Shown here in pieces: positions 36,211-45,007 of a stretch of 64,000 nucleotides of DNA. The notes beneath the pieces are model-generated. The model was not told the origin of the DNA, searched no databases, and saw only the letters and a list, made by a program, of their open reading frames with translations. The stretch is taken from the NCBI RefSeq assembly GCF_022802975.1, contig NZ_JAFEVZ010000012.1, forward strand, positions 62,001-126,000. The letters run 5' to 3'. Positions within the stretch are counted from its first letter, which is position 1, and each line of letters opens with the position of its first letter. The position numbers were made by a program, and so were the translations under genes. The stretch is from Flavobacterium pectinovorum (GTDB lineage: Bacteria > Bacteroidota > Bacteroidia > Flavobacteriales > Flavobacteriaceae).

Positions 36211-37557
36211 ATGACTACTCTAAACGAATTGAATGCTATATCGCCAATTGACGGAAGATATAGAAGTAAAACCCAAAATTTAGCACCTTTCTTCTCTGAA
36301 GAAGCTTTAATAAAATATCGCGTTTTAGTTGAAGTGGAATATTTTATTGCTTTGTGCGAAATTCCTTTGCCACAGCTAAAAGACGTAGATTCAAATTTAT
36401 TTGAAAGTTTACGAAACATCTATAAAAATTTCTCTACTGAAGATGCGCTTTGGATTAAAGAAACTGAAAAAGTAACCAACCACGACGTAAAAGCGGTTGA
36501 ATATTTTATCAAAGATGCTTTTGAAAAATTAGGGTTATCGCAATACAAAGAGTTTATTCACTTCGGATTAACATCTCAGGATATTAACAATACTGCTATT
36601 CCGCTTTCTACAAAAGAAGCTTTTGAGCAGGTTTACATGCCATCATTAATTTCTTTAATTTCTAAATTGAAAGAATTAAGCGTTGAATGGAAGGATATTC
36701 CAATGCTGGCACGTACGCACGGACAGCCTGCCTCTCCTACACGTTTAGGAAAAGAGATTTTGGTTTTTGTGGAGCGTTTAGAAGAGCAGATGCGTTTGTT
36801 GTTCAATGTTCCGTTTGCAGGTAAATTTGGCGGGGCAACAGGAAATTTCAATGCACATCATGTAGCCTACCCACAAATTGACTGGAAACAATTCGGAACT
36901 AAGTTTGTTGAAACCGGTTTAGGCTTACAGCATTCGTTCCCTACAACACAAATTGAGCATTACGATCATTTTGCTGCCTTTTTTGACGGTTTAAAAAGAA
37001 TCAACAATATCATTATCGATTTAGACCGTGATATCTGGACGTATGTTTCAATGGATTATTTCAAGCAAAAAATCAAAGCGGGTGAAATTGGTTCATCGGC
37101 AATGCCACATAAGGTAAACCCAATTGACTTTGAAAACTCAGAAGGGAACTTAGGAATTGCTAATGCTATTTTTGAACATTTGGCTGCTAAATTACCAATC
37201 TCAAGATTACAGCGTGATTTAACAGACAGTACTGTTTTAAGAAATATTGGAGTTCCTGTAGGACATACCATTATTGCTTTTGAAGCGACTTTGAAAGGCC
37301 TGAACAAATTACTTTTGAATGAAGCTAAGTTTGCTGAAGATTTAGAGAAAAACTGGGCAGTAGTGGCAGAAGCAATTCAGACTATTTTACGTCGTGAAGC
37401 ATATCCAAATCCGTATGAAGCTTTGAAAGGTCTAACCAGAACTAATGAAGCGATTAATAAAAATGCCATTCATAATTTTATTGCAACTTTAGAAGTTTCT
37501 GATTCTATAAAAGAAGAATTAATGCAGATAACTCCGAGCAATTACACAGGAATTTAA
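36211..37557 (+). CDS. purB: Adenylosuccinate lyase
   Basis: Catalyses two purine steps, cleaving SAICAR and adenylosuccinate with release of fumarate. From the ATG at 36211 (448 aa) it starts MTTLNELNAISPIDGRYR. It has HDVKAVEYFIKDAFE, FGLTSQDINNTAIPLS, ARTHGQPASPTRLGKE with the active-site His, and the fumarase-superfamily signature GEIGSSAMPHKVNPIDFENS with the catalytic Ser loop. Monocistronic: own -7 box and a strong terminator downstream. Confidence 0.97.
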   Translation: MTTLNELNAISPIDGRYRSKTQNLAPFFSEEALIKYRVLVEVEYFIALCEIPLPQLKDVDSNLFESLRNIYKNFSTEDALWIKETEKVTNHDVKAVEYFIKDAFEKLGLSQYKEFIHFGLTSQDINNTAIPLSTKEAFEQVYMPSLISLISKLKELSVEWKDIPMLARTHGQPASPTRLGKEILVFVERLEEQMRLLFNVPFAGKFGGATGNFNAHHVAYPQIDWKQFGTKFVETGLGLQHSFPTTQIEHYDHFAAFFDGLKRINNIIIDLDRDIWTYVSMDYFKQKIKAGEIGSSAMPHKVNPIDFENSEGNLGIANAIFEHLAAKLPISRLQRDLTDSTVLRNIGVPVGHTIIAFEATLKGLNKLLLNEAKFAEDLEKNWAVVAEAIQTILRREAYPNPYEALKGLTRTNEAINKNAIHNFIATLEVSDSIKEELMQITPSNYTGI

Positions 37558-37580
37558 AGAAAACCTAAAATATTTTGTCA

Positions 37581-37613
37581 AAAAAAGCTATCTTTATCGG
37601 GATAGCTTTTTTT
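37581..37613 (+). terminator. Rho-independent terminator after purB
   Basis: AAAAAAGCTATC, an 8-base loop, GATAGCTTTTTTT: a 12-bp stem with a T-run, 23 bases after the purB stop. Confidence 0.85.
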
Positions 37614-37742
37614 ATTAAATCTGATTGGAAAACTAGCCCAGACTGAAATGAAAAGCCTTTTGCTCGAAAAACTATATTTTTTGAGTAAAAGCTTGAAATG
37701 GAAAGCTGGAAATAGCTCCTGAAACTAAAATACCTCTTTTAT

Positions 37743-39977
37743 ATGATTGCCTTAAGCGCCGCTGCCGAAACTACACACCATTTACAACCTTTAATAAGCG
37801 ACTTGGGATTAATCCTGATGACTGCCGGAATTGCTGTACTTATTTTTAAAAAAATGAAACAACCTCTGGTTTTGGGATACTTGATTGCAGGTTTTTTAGC
37901 CGGAAACCATTTTGATTTTTTCCCTTCGATAACCGATATAAAAAGTGTTGAAGTCTGGGCAGAAATTGGGGTTATCTTTTTACTTTTTAGTTTAGGACTC
38001 GAATTTAGTTTTAAGAAACTAATGAAGGTTGGGGGAACTTCATCTATAACCGCCATAACTCAAATTCTATTCATGGTTGTCATTGGATATTTTGTAGGAC
38101 AATGGATGGGCTGGGGAAAAATGGACAGTATTTTTCTTGGGGCAACACTCTCAATCTCTTCGACGACCATTATTATCAGAGCATTTGACGAATTGGGCGT
38201 AAAAGGAAAAAAATTCGTCGGAATTGTATTTGGTGCACTTATAGTGGAAGATATTGTAGCAATTTTAATGCTTGTATTACTATCAACAATTGCAGTAAGT
38301 GATCAGGTTTCGGGAAGTGAATTATTGCAATCTGTTTTAAAATTAGTATTCTTTTTAATCATTTGGTTTTTGGGCGGAATCTTTATTATCCCAACAATCC
38401 TGAAGAAAGCCAAACATCTTCTTAGTGATGAAATGTTATTGATAATTTCACTGGCACTTTGTTTGATGATGGTCATGTTTGCTGCTAATGTTGGTTTTTC
38501 TCCAGCCTTAGGTGCTTTTATAATGGGTTCTATTATTGCTGAGACTACTCAGGCAGAAAAAATAGAGCATTTGATTCAGCCTGTAAAAGATTTATTTGGT
38601 GCTGTCTTTTTTGTATCTGTAGGTATGTTAATCAATCCGGAAACTCTGATAACTTATGCATTACCGGTAGCGCTCATTACGCTGCTGACCATATTTGGAA
38701 AAGCATTAAGTTCTTCCTTTGGAGCTCTGCTATCAGGACAGCCTTTAAAACAATCTGTTCAGACAGGAATGAGTCTGGCTCAAATTGGAGAGTTTTCTTT
38801 TATCATTGCCACATTAGGTATGACCCTAAAAGTTACAAGCGACTTTCTCTATCCTATTATTGTAGCCGTTTCTGCAATTACAACCTTTACAACACCTTTT
38901 TTAATTAAATATTCGGAACCTTTTGCACTCTATTTGGAACAAAAAATGCCTAAAAAATGGGTTAAAAATATTAACCGATATAGTGTAAATGCCCAGGCAA
39001 TTAAGTCTGTAAGTACCTGGCAGATTGTACTGCGTTCATCAGTGACTCAAATTATACTCCATACCATTATCATTACAGCCATTATTTTGCTGTCAGCTAA
39101 ATTTGTAGCGCCTTCTGTAGCCGATACACGGTTTGGAAATACATTAGCTGCTCTTTTAACCTTGGTTGTAATTGCTCCTTTTTTATGGGCTCTTTCACTG
39201 CGTCGTGTCAAAGTTGATGAGGTAGAAATATTATGGGAAGAACGCAAATATCGCGGGGCACTTTTAATGCTTATCTTAATCAGAATGAGTTTGGGATTAT
39301 TTTTTGTTGGATTTTTACTAAACATTTTCTTTTCGCCAACAGTTGCTTTTGTTGCCTTGATTATTGCTATCGCTGCGTATCAAATATTCCCTAAAAAATT
39401 AAACGAGCAATATCATAAAATAGAAAATCACTTTTTGAAGAATCTAAACGATCGTGAAAACAAAAAGATCGACAGAAGATATGCCAATTTAATGCCCTGG
39501 GACGGCCACATGTCTATTTTTGATATTGGAAAAGAATCGAACCTTGCCGGAAAAACATTAGAAGAATTACGCATTAGAGAATCAATGGGAATTAATATTG
39601 CGTACATCAGACGCGGGGAAATTACAATTTCAATCCCAGCTAAAACAGAACGTTTATTCCCGGGTGACGAAATTTCAGTAATTGGTACCGATGCTCAAAT
39701 TACTGAGTTTTCTAATTATTTAAACCAGAATGAAATTGAAGCACCTAAAAATGTAGAAGAATCTGAAGTCGTACTGCGCCAGTTGGAAATTTCTAATGAA
39801 GACTTTATGGAAAAAAGCATTGGTCAGTTTAGAGGAAAAACAGGCGGAATGGTTGTAGGAATTGAAAGAAACGGTAATCGAATTTTAAATCCCGAATCCA
39901 GTTTAATTTTACAACAAAATGATATTATCTGGGTAGTTGGGGATAAGAAAAAGATGAATGTGTTGCTAAGAGGCTAA
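37743..39977 (+). CDS. CPA2-family cation:proton antiporter with two RCK_C domains
   Basis: A 744-aa inner-membrane antiporter of the KefB/KefC/RosB type. Residues 1-400 carry about 12 helices with family stretches LVLGYLIAGFLAGNHF, EIGVIFLLFSLGLEFSF, LGATLSISSTTIIIRAFDELG and VFFVSVGMLINPE. A second hydrophobic block (about 430-545) adds 3-4 helices. The C-terminus has two TrkA-C/RCK_C domains (about 585-665 and 675-744; LFPGDEISVIGTDAQI and LILQQNDIIWVVGDKKKM) that bind regulatory ligands. No TrkA-N Rossmann domain is seen. K+ or Na+ efflux is likely. Confidence 0.9.
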   Translation: MIALSAAAETTHHLQPLISDLGLILMTAGIAVLIFKKMKQPLVLGYLIAGFLAGNHFDFFPSITDIKSVEVWAEIGVIFLLFSLGLEFSFKKLMKVGGTSSITAITQILFMVVIGYFVGQWMGWGKMDSIFLGATLSISSTTIIIRAFDELGVKGKKFVGIVFGALIVEDIVAILMLVLLSTIAVSDQVSGSELLQSVLKLVFFLIIWFLGGIFIIPTILKKAKHLLSDEMLLIISLALCLMMVMFAANVGFSPALGAFIMGSIIAETTQAEKIEHLIQPVKDLFGAVFFVSVGMLINPETLITYALPVALITLLTIFGKALSSSFGALLSGQPLKQSVQTGMSLAQIGEFSFIIATLGMTLKVTSDFLYPIIVAVSAITTFTTPFLIKYSEPFALYLEQKMPKKWVKNINRYSVNAQAIKSVSTWQIVLRSSVTQIILHTIIITAIILLSAKFVAPSVADTRFGNTLAALLTLVVIAPFLWALSLRRVKVDEVEILWEERKYRGALLMLILIRMSLGLFFVGFLLNIFFSPTVAFVALIIAIAAYQIFPKKLNEQYHKIENHFLKNLNDRENKKIDRRYANLMPWDGHMSIFDIGKESNLAGKTLEELRIRESMGINIAYIRRGEITISIPAKTERLFPGDEISVIGTDAQITEFSNYLNQNEIEAPKNVEESEVVLRQLEISNEDFMEKSIGQFRGKTGGMVVGIERNGNRILNPESSLILQQNDIIWVVGDKKKMNVLLRG

Positions 39978-40001
39978 GTTTCTAAGTTTTTTTTTAAAAG
40001 T

Positions 40002-40217
40002 ATATATCTCAATGTCATTAAGTTAAGAAATTTTCAGTCGTCACTTCGAGTAATTTTTAATAATAATGCAATAGCTTTATGATTAAAAATTGTATCGAGA
40101 AGCTTTTTAATACTAAGGTTCTCGATACATTTTGTTTTAAAAAAAGCTATCGCATTTTTTAAACAAAACACTCGAACTGACGATAATGTCCCTTAACTTA
40201 ATGACATTGGGATATAT
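40002..40217. repeat. 216-bp palindromic element with 26-bp terminal inverted repeats
   Basis: The left arm (40002-40027) and right arm (40192-40217) match at 25 of 26 positions; the core is CAATGTCATTAAGTTAAG. Inside are further nested pairs: CGTCACTTCGAG with CTCGAACTGACG, ATGCAATAGCTTT with AAAGCTATCGCAT, and TTGTATCGAGAA with TTCTCGATACA. The whole unit can fold into one long hairpin. It shares the TCGAACTGACG and CTCGATACA modules with the element at 20554-20707. Confidence 0.85.
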
Positions 40218-40247
40218 CTTAGAAACTTCAAAAAATATAAAAAAATT

Positions 40248-40314
40248 AAAGGCGCTAAGATTCTAAGTTTACAAGAGTTTAATCTCTCAAAAAAACTTAA
40301 AATCTTAGCGCCTT
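40248..40314. repeat. CTTAG-type inverted repeat
   Basis: AAGGCGCTAAGATT (40249-40262) and AATCTTAGCGCCTT (40301-40314) are exact reverse complements, extended by CTAAGTTT and AAACTTAA. It lies just downstream of the peroxiredoxin gene (minus strand) and may act as its terminator. CTTAG-rich repeats also lie at 23786-23822. Confidence 0.7.
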
Positions 40315-40336
40315 AATATCTTAGCAACTTAAAATC

Positions 40337-40975
40337 TTACTTATTTGGCTGTGGTGTCAAACGCAAATAAGGCTTAATTGGTGTGTATCCTTTTGGAAAT
40401 TTTGCAGGAATATCACTATCCGGAATTGCCGGAGCAATTACCACGTCTTCTCCATCTTTCCAGTTTGCCGGAGTTGCAACACTATAATTAGCCGTTAATT
40501 GCAAACTATCAATAACACGAAGCAATTCGTCAAAATTTCTTCCTGTTGAAGCCGGATAGGTTAAAGTCAATTTGATTTTTTTATCAGCTCCAATTACAAA
40601 AACAGAACGCACTGTAAATTTATCACTCGCATTTGGGTGCAGCATATCGTATAAATTCGCTACTTTTTTATCCTCATCAGCAATAATTGGAAAATTAACT
40701 TCTGTATTTTGTGTTTCGTTAATATCTTTAATCCACTCTTTGTGTGAATCCAAACCATCGACACTTAATGCAATAACCTTTGTATTTCTCTTGGTAAATT
40801 CAGGAACGTAATTTGCTACTGTTCCTAGTTCAGTTGTACAAACCGGAGTAAAATCTGCCGGATGCGAAAATAAAACGCCCCATGAATCTCCCAGCCATTC
40901 ATGAAAATTTATTGTTCCCTGTGTGGTTTCGGCCTGAAAATCCGGAGCTATATCGCCTAATCGTAATGTTGACAT
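40337..40975 (-). CDS. 1-Cys peroxiredoxin (Prx6 type)
   Basis: A 212-aa thiol peroxidase that reduces H2O2 and alkyl or lipid peroxides. The peroxidatic Cys46 is in SHPADFTPVCTTELG. FPIIADEDKKVANLYDML and RSVFVIGADKKIKLTLTYPASTGRNFDE are the Prx6-group stretches, and the long C-terminal extension from about 160 (ANWKDGEDVVIAPAI) is diagnostic of this group. There is no second conserved Cys, as expected. It faces the AEC transporter gene across a 109-base gap. Confidence 0.95.
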   Translation of the reverse strand: MSTLRLGDIAPDFQAETTQGTINFHEWLGDSWGVLFSHPADFTPVCTTELGTVANYVPEFTKRNTKVIALSVDGLDSHKEWIKDINETQNTEVNFPIIADEDKKVANLYDMLHPNASDKFTVRSVFVIGADKKIKLTLTYPASTGRNFDELLRVIDSLQLTANYSVATPANWKDGEDVVIAPAIPDSDIPAKFPKGYTPIKPYLRLTPQPNK

Positions 40976-41084
40976 AATTATATTTTTTTAGTTCCCCTAA
41001 AATTAACTAAAAAATGCATTCAGAAAACAATCAAAATTTAAAAATTAGTTAAAATTCTATTTTTCCTATATAATTAATTCATAA

Positions 41085-41996
41085 TTAAATAAAATTCACA
41101 ATAAAGTACCATATGGCAAGGGTTAGAAAGGAAATCGGAATTCCAAAACCAACCATCATACTGCTTAATTTGGGTTTTAAACCATAAGTTGAAGCTAAAA
41201 TTGCACCCGTAATCATCGGTGCCATAGCCGTTTCCATTATCGTAATTTTTATAGGCTCAGAATGCTGGTTGAAAACAAAAACGTACAAAACTAAAATTAC
41301 AAACGGCACCAGGATAAGTTTAAAAAAAAGCCCAAGCCGTAAAAATTTCCAGTGTTGGCTTTTTCGGTCAAAACTCAATTGTAATCCTACGGACAATAAA
41401 GCAATCGGTGTTACAAAACTTCCTGTTTTTAATAAAACAGATTGAATATTTGAATCTAAATCATAGTCATAGACATTCATTAAACAGGCCAGAACAAACA
41501 TTAGAAACGGAGGAAATAAGAGTATTTTCCTAATGATACTCAATGTATCCGGGCTTCCTTTAGAATAAAAGGCAGCTACAAAAACCCCTAATGTTGAAAC
41601 CACCACAAATGTTCCCGGCTGATCAACCAAAACGGCAGTTTCTAAACCTTTTTCCCCAAATAAAGCTTCAATTATTGGGTAACCCAAAAATGATGAATTG
41701 CTTAATCCTGCAGTTAATACCAGGCAGCCAATCAACTTATTGGACCATCCTAATTTTTTTCCTAAAAGATGAAAAAATACAAATGCCAGAATAAATGTAA
41801 TCCAGCCCGCTCCTATTGGAAACAACAATTCGTTGCTCCATTTTATTTTCGGAATATGATATAAGGTGATGGCAGGAAGGCATAAATAAATGACAATTTT
41901 ATTTACAATCTTATAAGTATTAGGCGGAAAACCTTTCACTCTTTGCAAAAGCAATCCTAAAAATAAAAAGAAGAATATTAAAATAAAGTTGTTCAT
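41085..41996 (-). CDS. AEC-family (auxin efflux carrier-like) transporter
   Basis: A 303-aa membrane protein with about 10 helices in two halves of five. The family pattern is seen in YKIVNKIVIYLCLPAITLYHI near the start, LTAGLSNSSFLGYPIIEALFG in the middle and TAMAPMITGAILASTYGL near the end. Bacterial members export or import small organic acids such as malate. The substrate is not readable. It is transcribed away from the Rrf2 gene; the shared gap holds a long inverted repeat. Confidence 0.88.
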   Translation of the reverse strand: MNNFILIFFFLFLGLLLQRVKGFPPNTYKIVNKIVIYLCLPAITLYHIPKIKWSNELLFPIGAGWITFILAFVFFHLLGKKLGWSNKLIGCLVLTAGLSNSSFLGYPIIEALFGEKGLETAVLVDQPGTFVVVSTLGVFVAAFYSKGSPDTLSIIRKILLFPPFLMFVLACLMNVYDYDLDSNIQSVLLKTGSFVTPIALLSVGLQLSFDRKSQHWKFLRLGLFFKLILVPFVILVLYVFVFNQHSEPIKITIMETAMAPMITGAILASTYGLKPKLSSMMVGFGIPISFLTLAIWYFIVNFI

Positions 41997-42050
41997 ATCT
42001 AAGGTTCGTCACAAAAATAGTAAAATCTGATTTGTGATTAGTGAAAAGAA

Positions 42051-42213
42051 AAATGTAATTTGTTAAATGTGAAATACAAAAAAAATGTACAATTGTTGAG
42101 GTTGATTTAGTTTTGCAAAAGAAAAAAGAATCAAACCTTTCAGAAAATACCCCAACAATAGTGAATCAAAAAAATAACCATAAATCGCATTTCACATTTA
42201 ACAAATTACATTT
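42051..42213. repeat. 163-bp inverted-repeat element with perfect 25-bp arms
   Basis: The left arm (42051-42075, core TTTGTTAAATGTGAAAT) and right arm (42189-42213) are exact reverse complements. A second nested pair is ATTGTTGAGG (42092-42101) with CCCCAACAAT (42150-42159). It fills most of the divergent gap between the AEC transporter and the Rrf2 gene and ends 22 bases before the Rrf2 -7 box. Confidence 0.85.
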
Positions 42214-42234
42214 CACATTTCAAAAAAAATGCAT

Positions 42235-42242
42235 TACATTTG
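42235..42242 (+). promoter_or_regulatory. -7 box (TACATTTG) of the Rrf2 gene
   Basis: An exact TAnnTTTG match 20 bases before the ATG at 42262. The right arm of the 163-bp inverted repeat ends about where the -33 element would begin, so the repeat could affect promoter use. Confidence 0.5.
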
Positions 42243-42261
42243 TAACATATTTTATTACAGT

Positions 42262-42669
42262 ATGCTATCAGGTAAATTTGCCATTTCGGTTCACATTCTT
42301 ACTTTACTCACTAAATTCCCAAATGATTATTTGTCATCAGAGTTTATTGCAGGAAGTATGAACCTCAACCCTGTTTTGGTCCGAAAAGAAATAGCAAACC
42401 TAAAAGCGCATCATATTGTAGAAAGCAAAGAAGGCAAAAACGGAGGCACAAAATTATCTAAAGCCGCTTCTAATATTACTTTAAAAGAAATATTTGAAAT
42501 GACTTTTGAGAACATTGGTTTAGGTTATGCCAAAAATCAGCCGAATCCGGATTGCCCTGTTGGGAAAAAAATCAATCAGAATCTCGAAGCATTGTATGTA
42601 GAAATGAATCAGAAAGTCTGTCAGCAATTAGAAAACATTTCTCTTGAAGATTTTTCGACCCAATTTTAA
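42262..42669 (+). CDS. Rrf2-family transcriptional regulator (YwnA-like)
   Basis: A 135-aa winged-helix regulator. The start MLSGKFAISVHILTLL is the standard Rrf2 beginning, so the ATG at 42262 is chosen over an upstream in-frame ATG. The recognition helix is in LNPVLVRKEIANLKAHHIV, followed by the wing EGKNGGTKLSK. The Fe-S cysteine triad of IscR/NsrR is not present; only two isolated Cys occur (DCPVG and KVCQQ). It probably regulates the NAD(P)-binding gene 58 bases downstream, as in the Bacillus ywnA-ywnB pair. Confidence 0.88.
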   Translation: MLSGKFAISVHILTLLTKFPNDYLSSEFIAGSMNLNPVLVRKEIANLKAHHIVESKEGKNGGTKLSKAASNITLKEIFEMTFENIGLGYAKNQPNPDCPVGKKINQNLEALYVEMNQKVCQQLENISLEDFSTQF

Positions 42670-42727
42670 AACTATTTTTTTAAACAAAACTGTAACTTTT
42701 TTTATTACTAAATAAATTTATATAATT

Positions 42728-43369
42728 ATGAAAATCGCACTTATTGGAGCTACAGGCTTCGTTGGAACAGCTATTTTAAATGAATTAGCAGACAGAAAAC
42801 ATGAAATTTCAGCTATTGCCAGAAATCCGAAAGACACCACAAATGCAAAATGGGTTGCTGCAGATGTTTATGATGTTGACTCATTGGCAGAAACTTTAAA
42901 AGGTCATGATGTTGTAGTAAATGCCTTTAATCCGGGTTGGACAAATCCAAATATTTATGATGATTCTATTAGAGGATCAAAAGCAATCCAGGCTGCTGTA
43001 AAACAATCTGGCGTAAAACGTTTCATTACAATTGGAGGTGCCGGCAGTTTATTCGTTGCTCCTGGATTACAAGCTATTGATACTCCTGATTTTCCGAAAG
43101 AAATTTTTGATGGTGCAAATGCAGCGAGACATTATTTAGAAATTATAAAAGAAGAAAAAGAACTGGACTGGGCCTTTTTTAGTCCGGCTTTTGAAATGCA
43201 TCAGGGAACTAAAACCGGAAGAACCGGAAAATATCGTTTAGGTTTAGAAAACCCAGTTTTTAATGACGAACAAAGAAGCATTTTATCTGTAGAAGATTTA
43301 GCGGTTGTGATTGCTGATGAAATCGAAACTCCAAAACACCATCAGGTAAGATTTACTGCAGCATATTAA
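42728..43369 (+). CDS. NAD(P)H-binding atypical SDR (YwnB-like)
   Basis: A 213-aa protein of the NmrA-like/atypical SDR group. The dinucleotide-binding IALIGATGFVGTAIL is at residues 3-17, followed by HEISAIARNP, and SGVKRFITIGGAGSLF replaces the classical active-site strand. There is no YxxxK pair, so it may be a redox-sensing or reductase-like protein. Pairing with an Rrf2 regulator immediately upstream is a recurrent arrangement and suggests a thiol or electrophile stress role. Confidence 0.87.
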   Translation: MKIALIGATGFVGTAILNELADRKHEISAIARNPKDTTNAKWVAADVYDVDSLAETLKGHDVVVNAFNPGWTNPNIYDDSIRGSKAIQAAVKQSGVKRFITIGGAGSLFVAPGLQAIDTPDFPKEIFDGANAARHYLEIIKEEKELDWAFFSPAFEMHQGTKTGRTGKYRLGLENPVFNDEQRSILSVEDLAVVIADEIETPKHHQVRFTAAY

Positions 43370-43512
43370 TGAAACACAGATTTCACAAATTAGCACGAAT
43401 TTAAAAGTGAGATAATTAATTCGTGTTTTAACAAAAAACAGTTTCCAAGGCAATTTTCTGCTTTTGAAACTGTTTTTGTTTTCAGTACTTTTACCATTCT
43501 AAAAAATGTGTT

Positions 43513-44601
43513 TTGTCAAGTTCAAATAAACAGGCCGGCAGTTTAAACGAAAAGGCTGGAATTTCATCTCCCGAAATCACCAACGCATCGGCTATCAGCC
43601 AAATTAAAAACAAACGCAGACAACAGCCATCTGCTGACGAATTGATTTCAGGAATACTTTCCGGCAACCGAACAGCTCTAAGCCGTGCTATCACTTTAAT
43701 CGAAAGCACAAATCCAGAACATACTGAAAAAGCAAATGAAGTTATTAAAGGATGTCTGCCTCAAGCCAATAAATCCATCCGAATAGGAATTACAGGAGTT
43801 CCCGGAGTTGGAAAAAGCACTTTTATTGAGGCTTTTGGAACTTTCCTGACGCAATTAGGAAAAAAAGTTGCTGTACTTGCCGTTGATCCCAGCAGTTCAC
43901 TTTCTCACGGCAGTATTTTAGGGGATAAAACCAGAATGGAAGAATTGGTAAAAGATGAAAACGCTTTTATCAGACCGAGTGCATCCGGCGAAACTTTAGG
44001 AGGTGTAGCAAGAAAAACACGTGAATCGATTATTCTTTGTGAAGCTGCAGGTTTTGATACTATTATTATTGAAACGGTTGGTGTTGGTCAAAGCGAAACA
44101 GCCGTTCACAGTATGGTTGACTTTTTTCTTTTATTAAAAATTTCAGGTGCCGGTGATGAACTTCAGGGAATCAAACGCGGTATTATGGAAATGGCTGATG
44201 CAATTGTAATCAACAAAGCTGACGGAGACAATATCAAAAAAGCAAACATGGCAAAAGTTGAATTTAATAGAGCCTTGCATTTATTTCCTTCCAAAAAAAC
44301 AGCCTGGCAGCCAAAAGTTACAACTTGCAGTGCCATTACAAAAGAGGGTATTTCAGAAGTATGGGAAACAATTTCTGAATATTTTGAATTAACCGAACAA
44401 ACCGGGTATTTTGGCGAAAAGCGAAAAGAACAGAATCAATTTTGGATGATGGAAACCATCAATGAACAGTTGAAATCAAATTTTTACAATCAGCCTGAAA
44501 TTATTTCGCAGTTAGAGCAAATTAAAAAAGCGGTGCAAAATAATGAAATATCACCATTTGCAGCCGCTCAGTTATTATTGGACAAGTATAAAAAAATGTA
44601 A
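43513..44601 (+). CDS. meaB: Methylmalonyl-CoA mutase-associated GTPase MeaB
   Basis: A G3E-family GTPase that protects and reloads B12-dependent methylmalonyl-CoA mutase. The P-loop GVPGVGKST is at 95-103, then VAVLAVDPSSSLSHGSILGDKTRM, RPSASGETLGGVARKTRE, TIIIETVGVGQSE and the base-specific NKAD. The 362-aa length includes an N-terminal extension. The start is an in-frame TTG at 43513, since no ATG or GTG lies before the conserved NEKAGI stretch. No mutase gene is nearby; the PduO adenosyltransferase at 23828 belongs to the same pathway. Confidence 0.93.
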   Translation: MSSSNKQAGSLNEKAGISSPEITNASAISQIKNKRRQQPSADELISGILSGNRTALSRAITLIESTNPEHTEKANEVIKGCLPQANKSIRIGITGVPGVGKSTFIEAFGTFLTQLGKKVAVLAVDPSSSLSHGSILGDKTRMEELVKDENAFIRPSASGETLGGVARKTRESIILCEAAGFDTIIIETVGVGQSETAVHSMVDFFLLLKISGAGDELQGIKRGIMEMADAIVINKADGDNIKKANMAKVEFNRALHLFPSKKTAWQPKVTTCSAITKEGISEVWETISEYFELTEQTGYFGEKRKEQNQFWMMETINEQLKSNFYNQPEIISQLEQIKKAVQNNEISPFAAAQLLLDKYKKM

Positions 44602-44636
44602 CCCTTTCTATTTTTAGTACAGAAAATTTTATTCTT

Positions 44637-44867
44637 TCAACGGATATTCCCTATTGAGTTTTTAGCTGTTTCATGTCTGGTTTTCAAACGTCTTTTATCT
44701 AATGCAACACCAGCTTGTGTCTGCGTTTCTAATTTACTTTTCAACTCTGAAGCCGAATTAGATTTAATTGTTTTTTCTTTTACACTTTTACTGTCCTGAG
44801 CATTTACATTTGTTAAGCAGCATAATACGAATGCTGTTGTAAAAATTGCTGTTTTAAAATTTTTCAT
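44637..44867 (-). CDS. Short secreted protein, shortened paralogue of the next gene
   Basis: A 76-aa secreted protein with signal peptide MKNFKTAIFTTAFVLCCLTNVNAQ. Both ends match the 262-aa protein encoded at 45008-45796: the signal region (MKN[FL]KT..FTTAF) and the tail K[TR][RK]H[ED]TAKNS[IV]GNIR. The roughly 185 residues in between are missing here. The two genes are in tandem, so this is probably an internally deleted copy. Function unknown; it may be a decaying gene. Confidence 0.6.
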   Translation of the reverse strand: MKNFKTAIFTTAFVLCCLTNVNAQDSKSVKEKTIKSNSASELKSKLETQTQAGVALDKRRLKTRHETAKNSIGNIR

Positions 44868-44950
44868 GTTGATTGAGTTTTAATATTTATAACAGATAAA
44901 CCAACTTTGTTTTTTGTTACCCCTTTTGGCAAAAAAAAATCCTTTAAAAA

Positions 44951-44990
44951 CAAAAAAAGCTGCAAAAAGTAAATAATACCTTTTGCAGCC
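44951..44990 (-). terminator. Terminator after the 262-aa secreted protein gene
   Basis: On the minus strand GCTGCAAAA and TTTTGCAGC (44959-44967 and 44981-44989) form a 9-bp stem followed by a T-run, 18 bases after the stop at 45008. It separates the two paralogous genes. Confidence 0.75.
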
Positions 44991-45007
44991 TACACTATTA
45001 AGAATTT

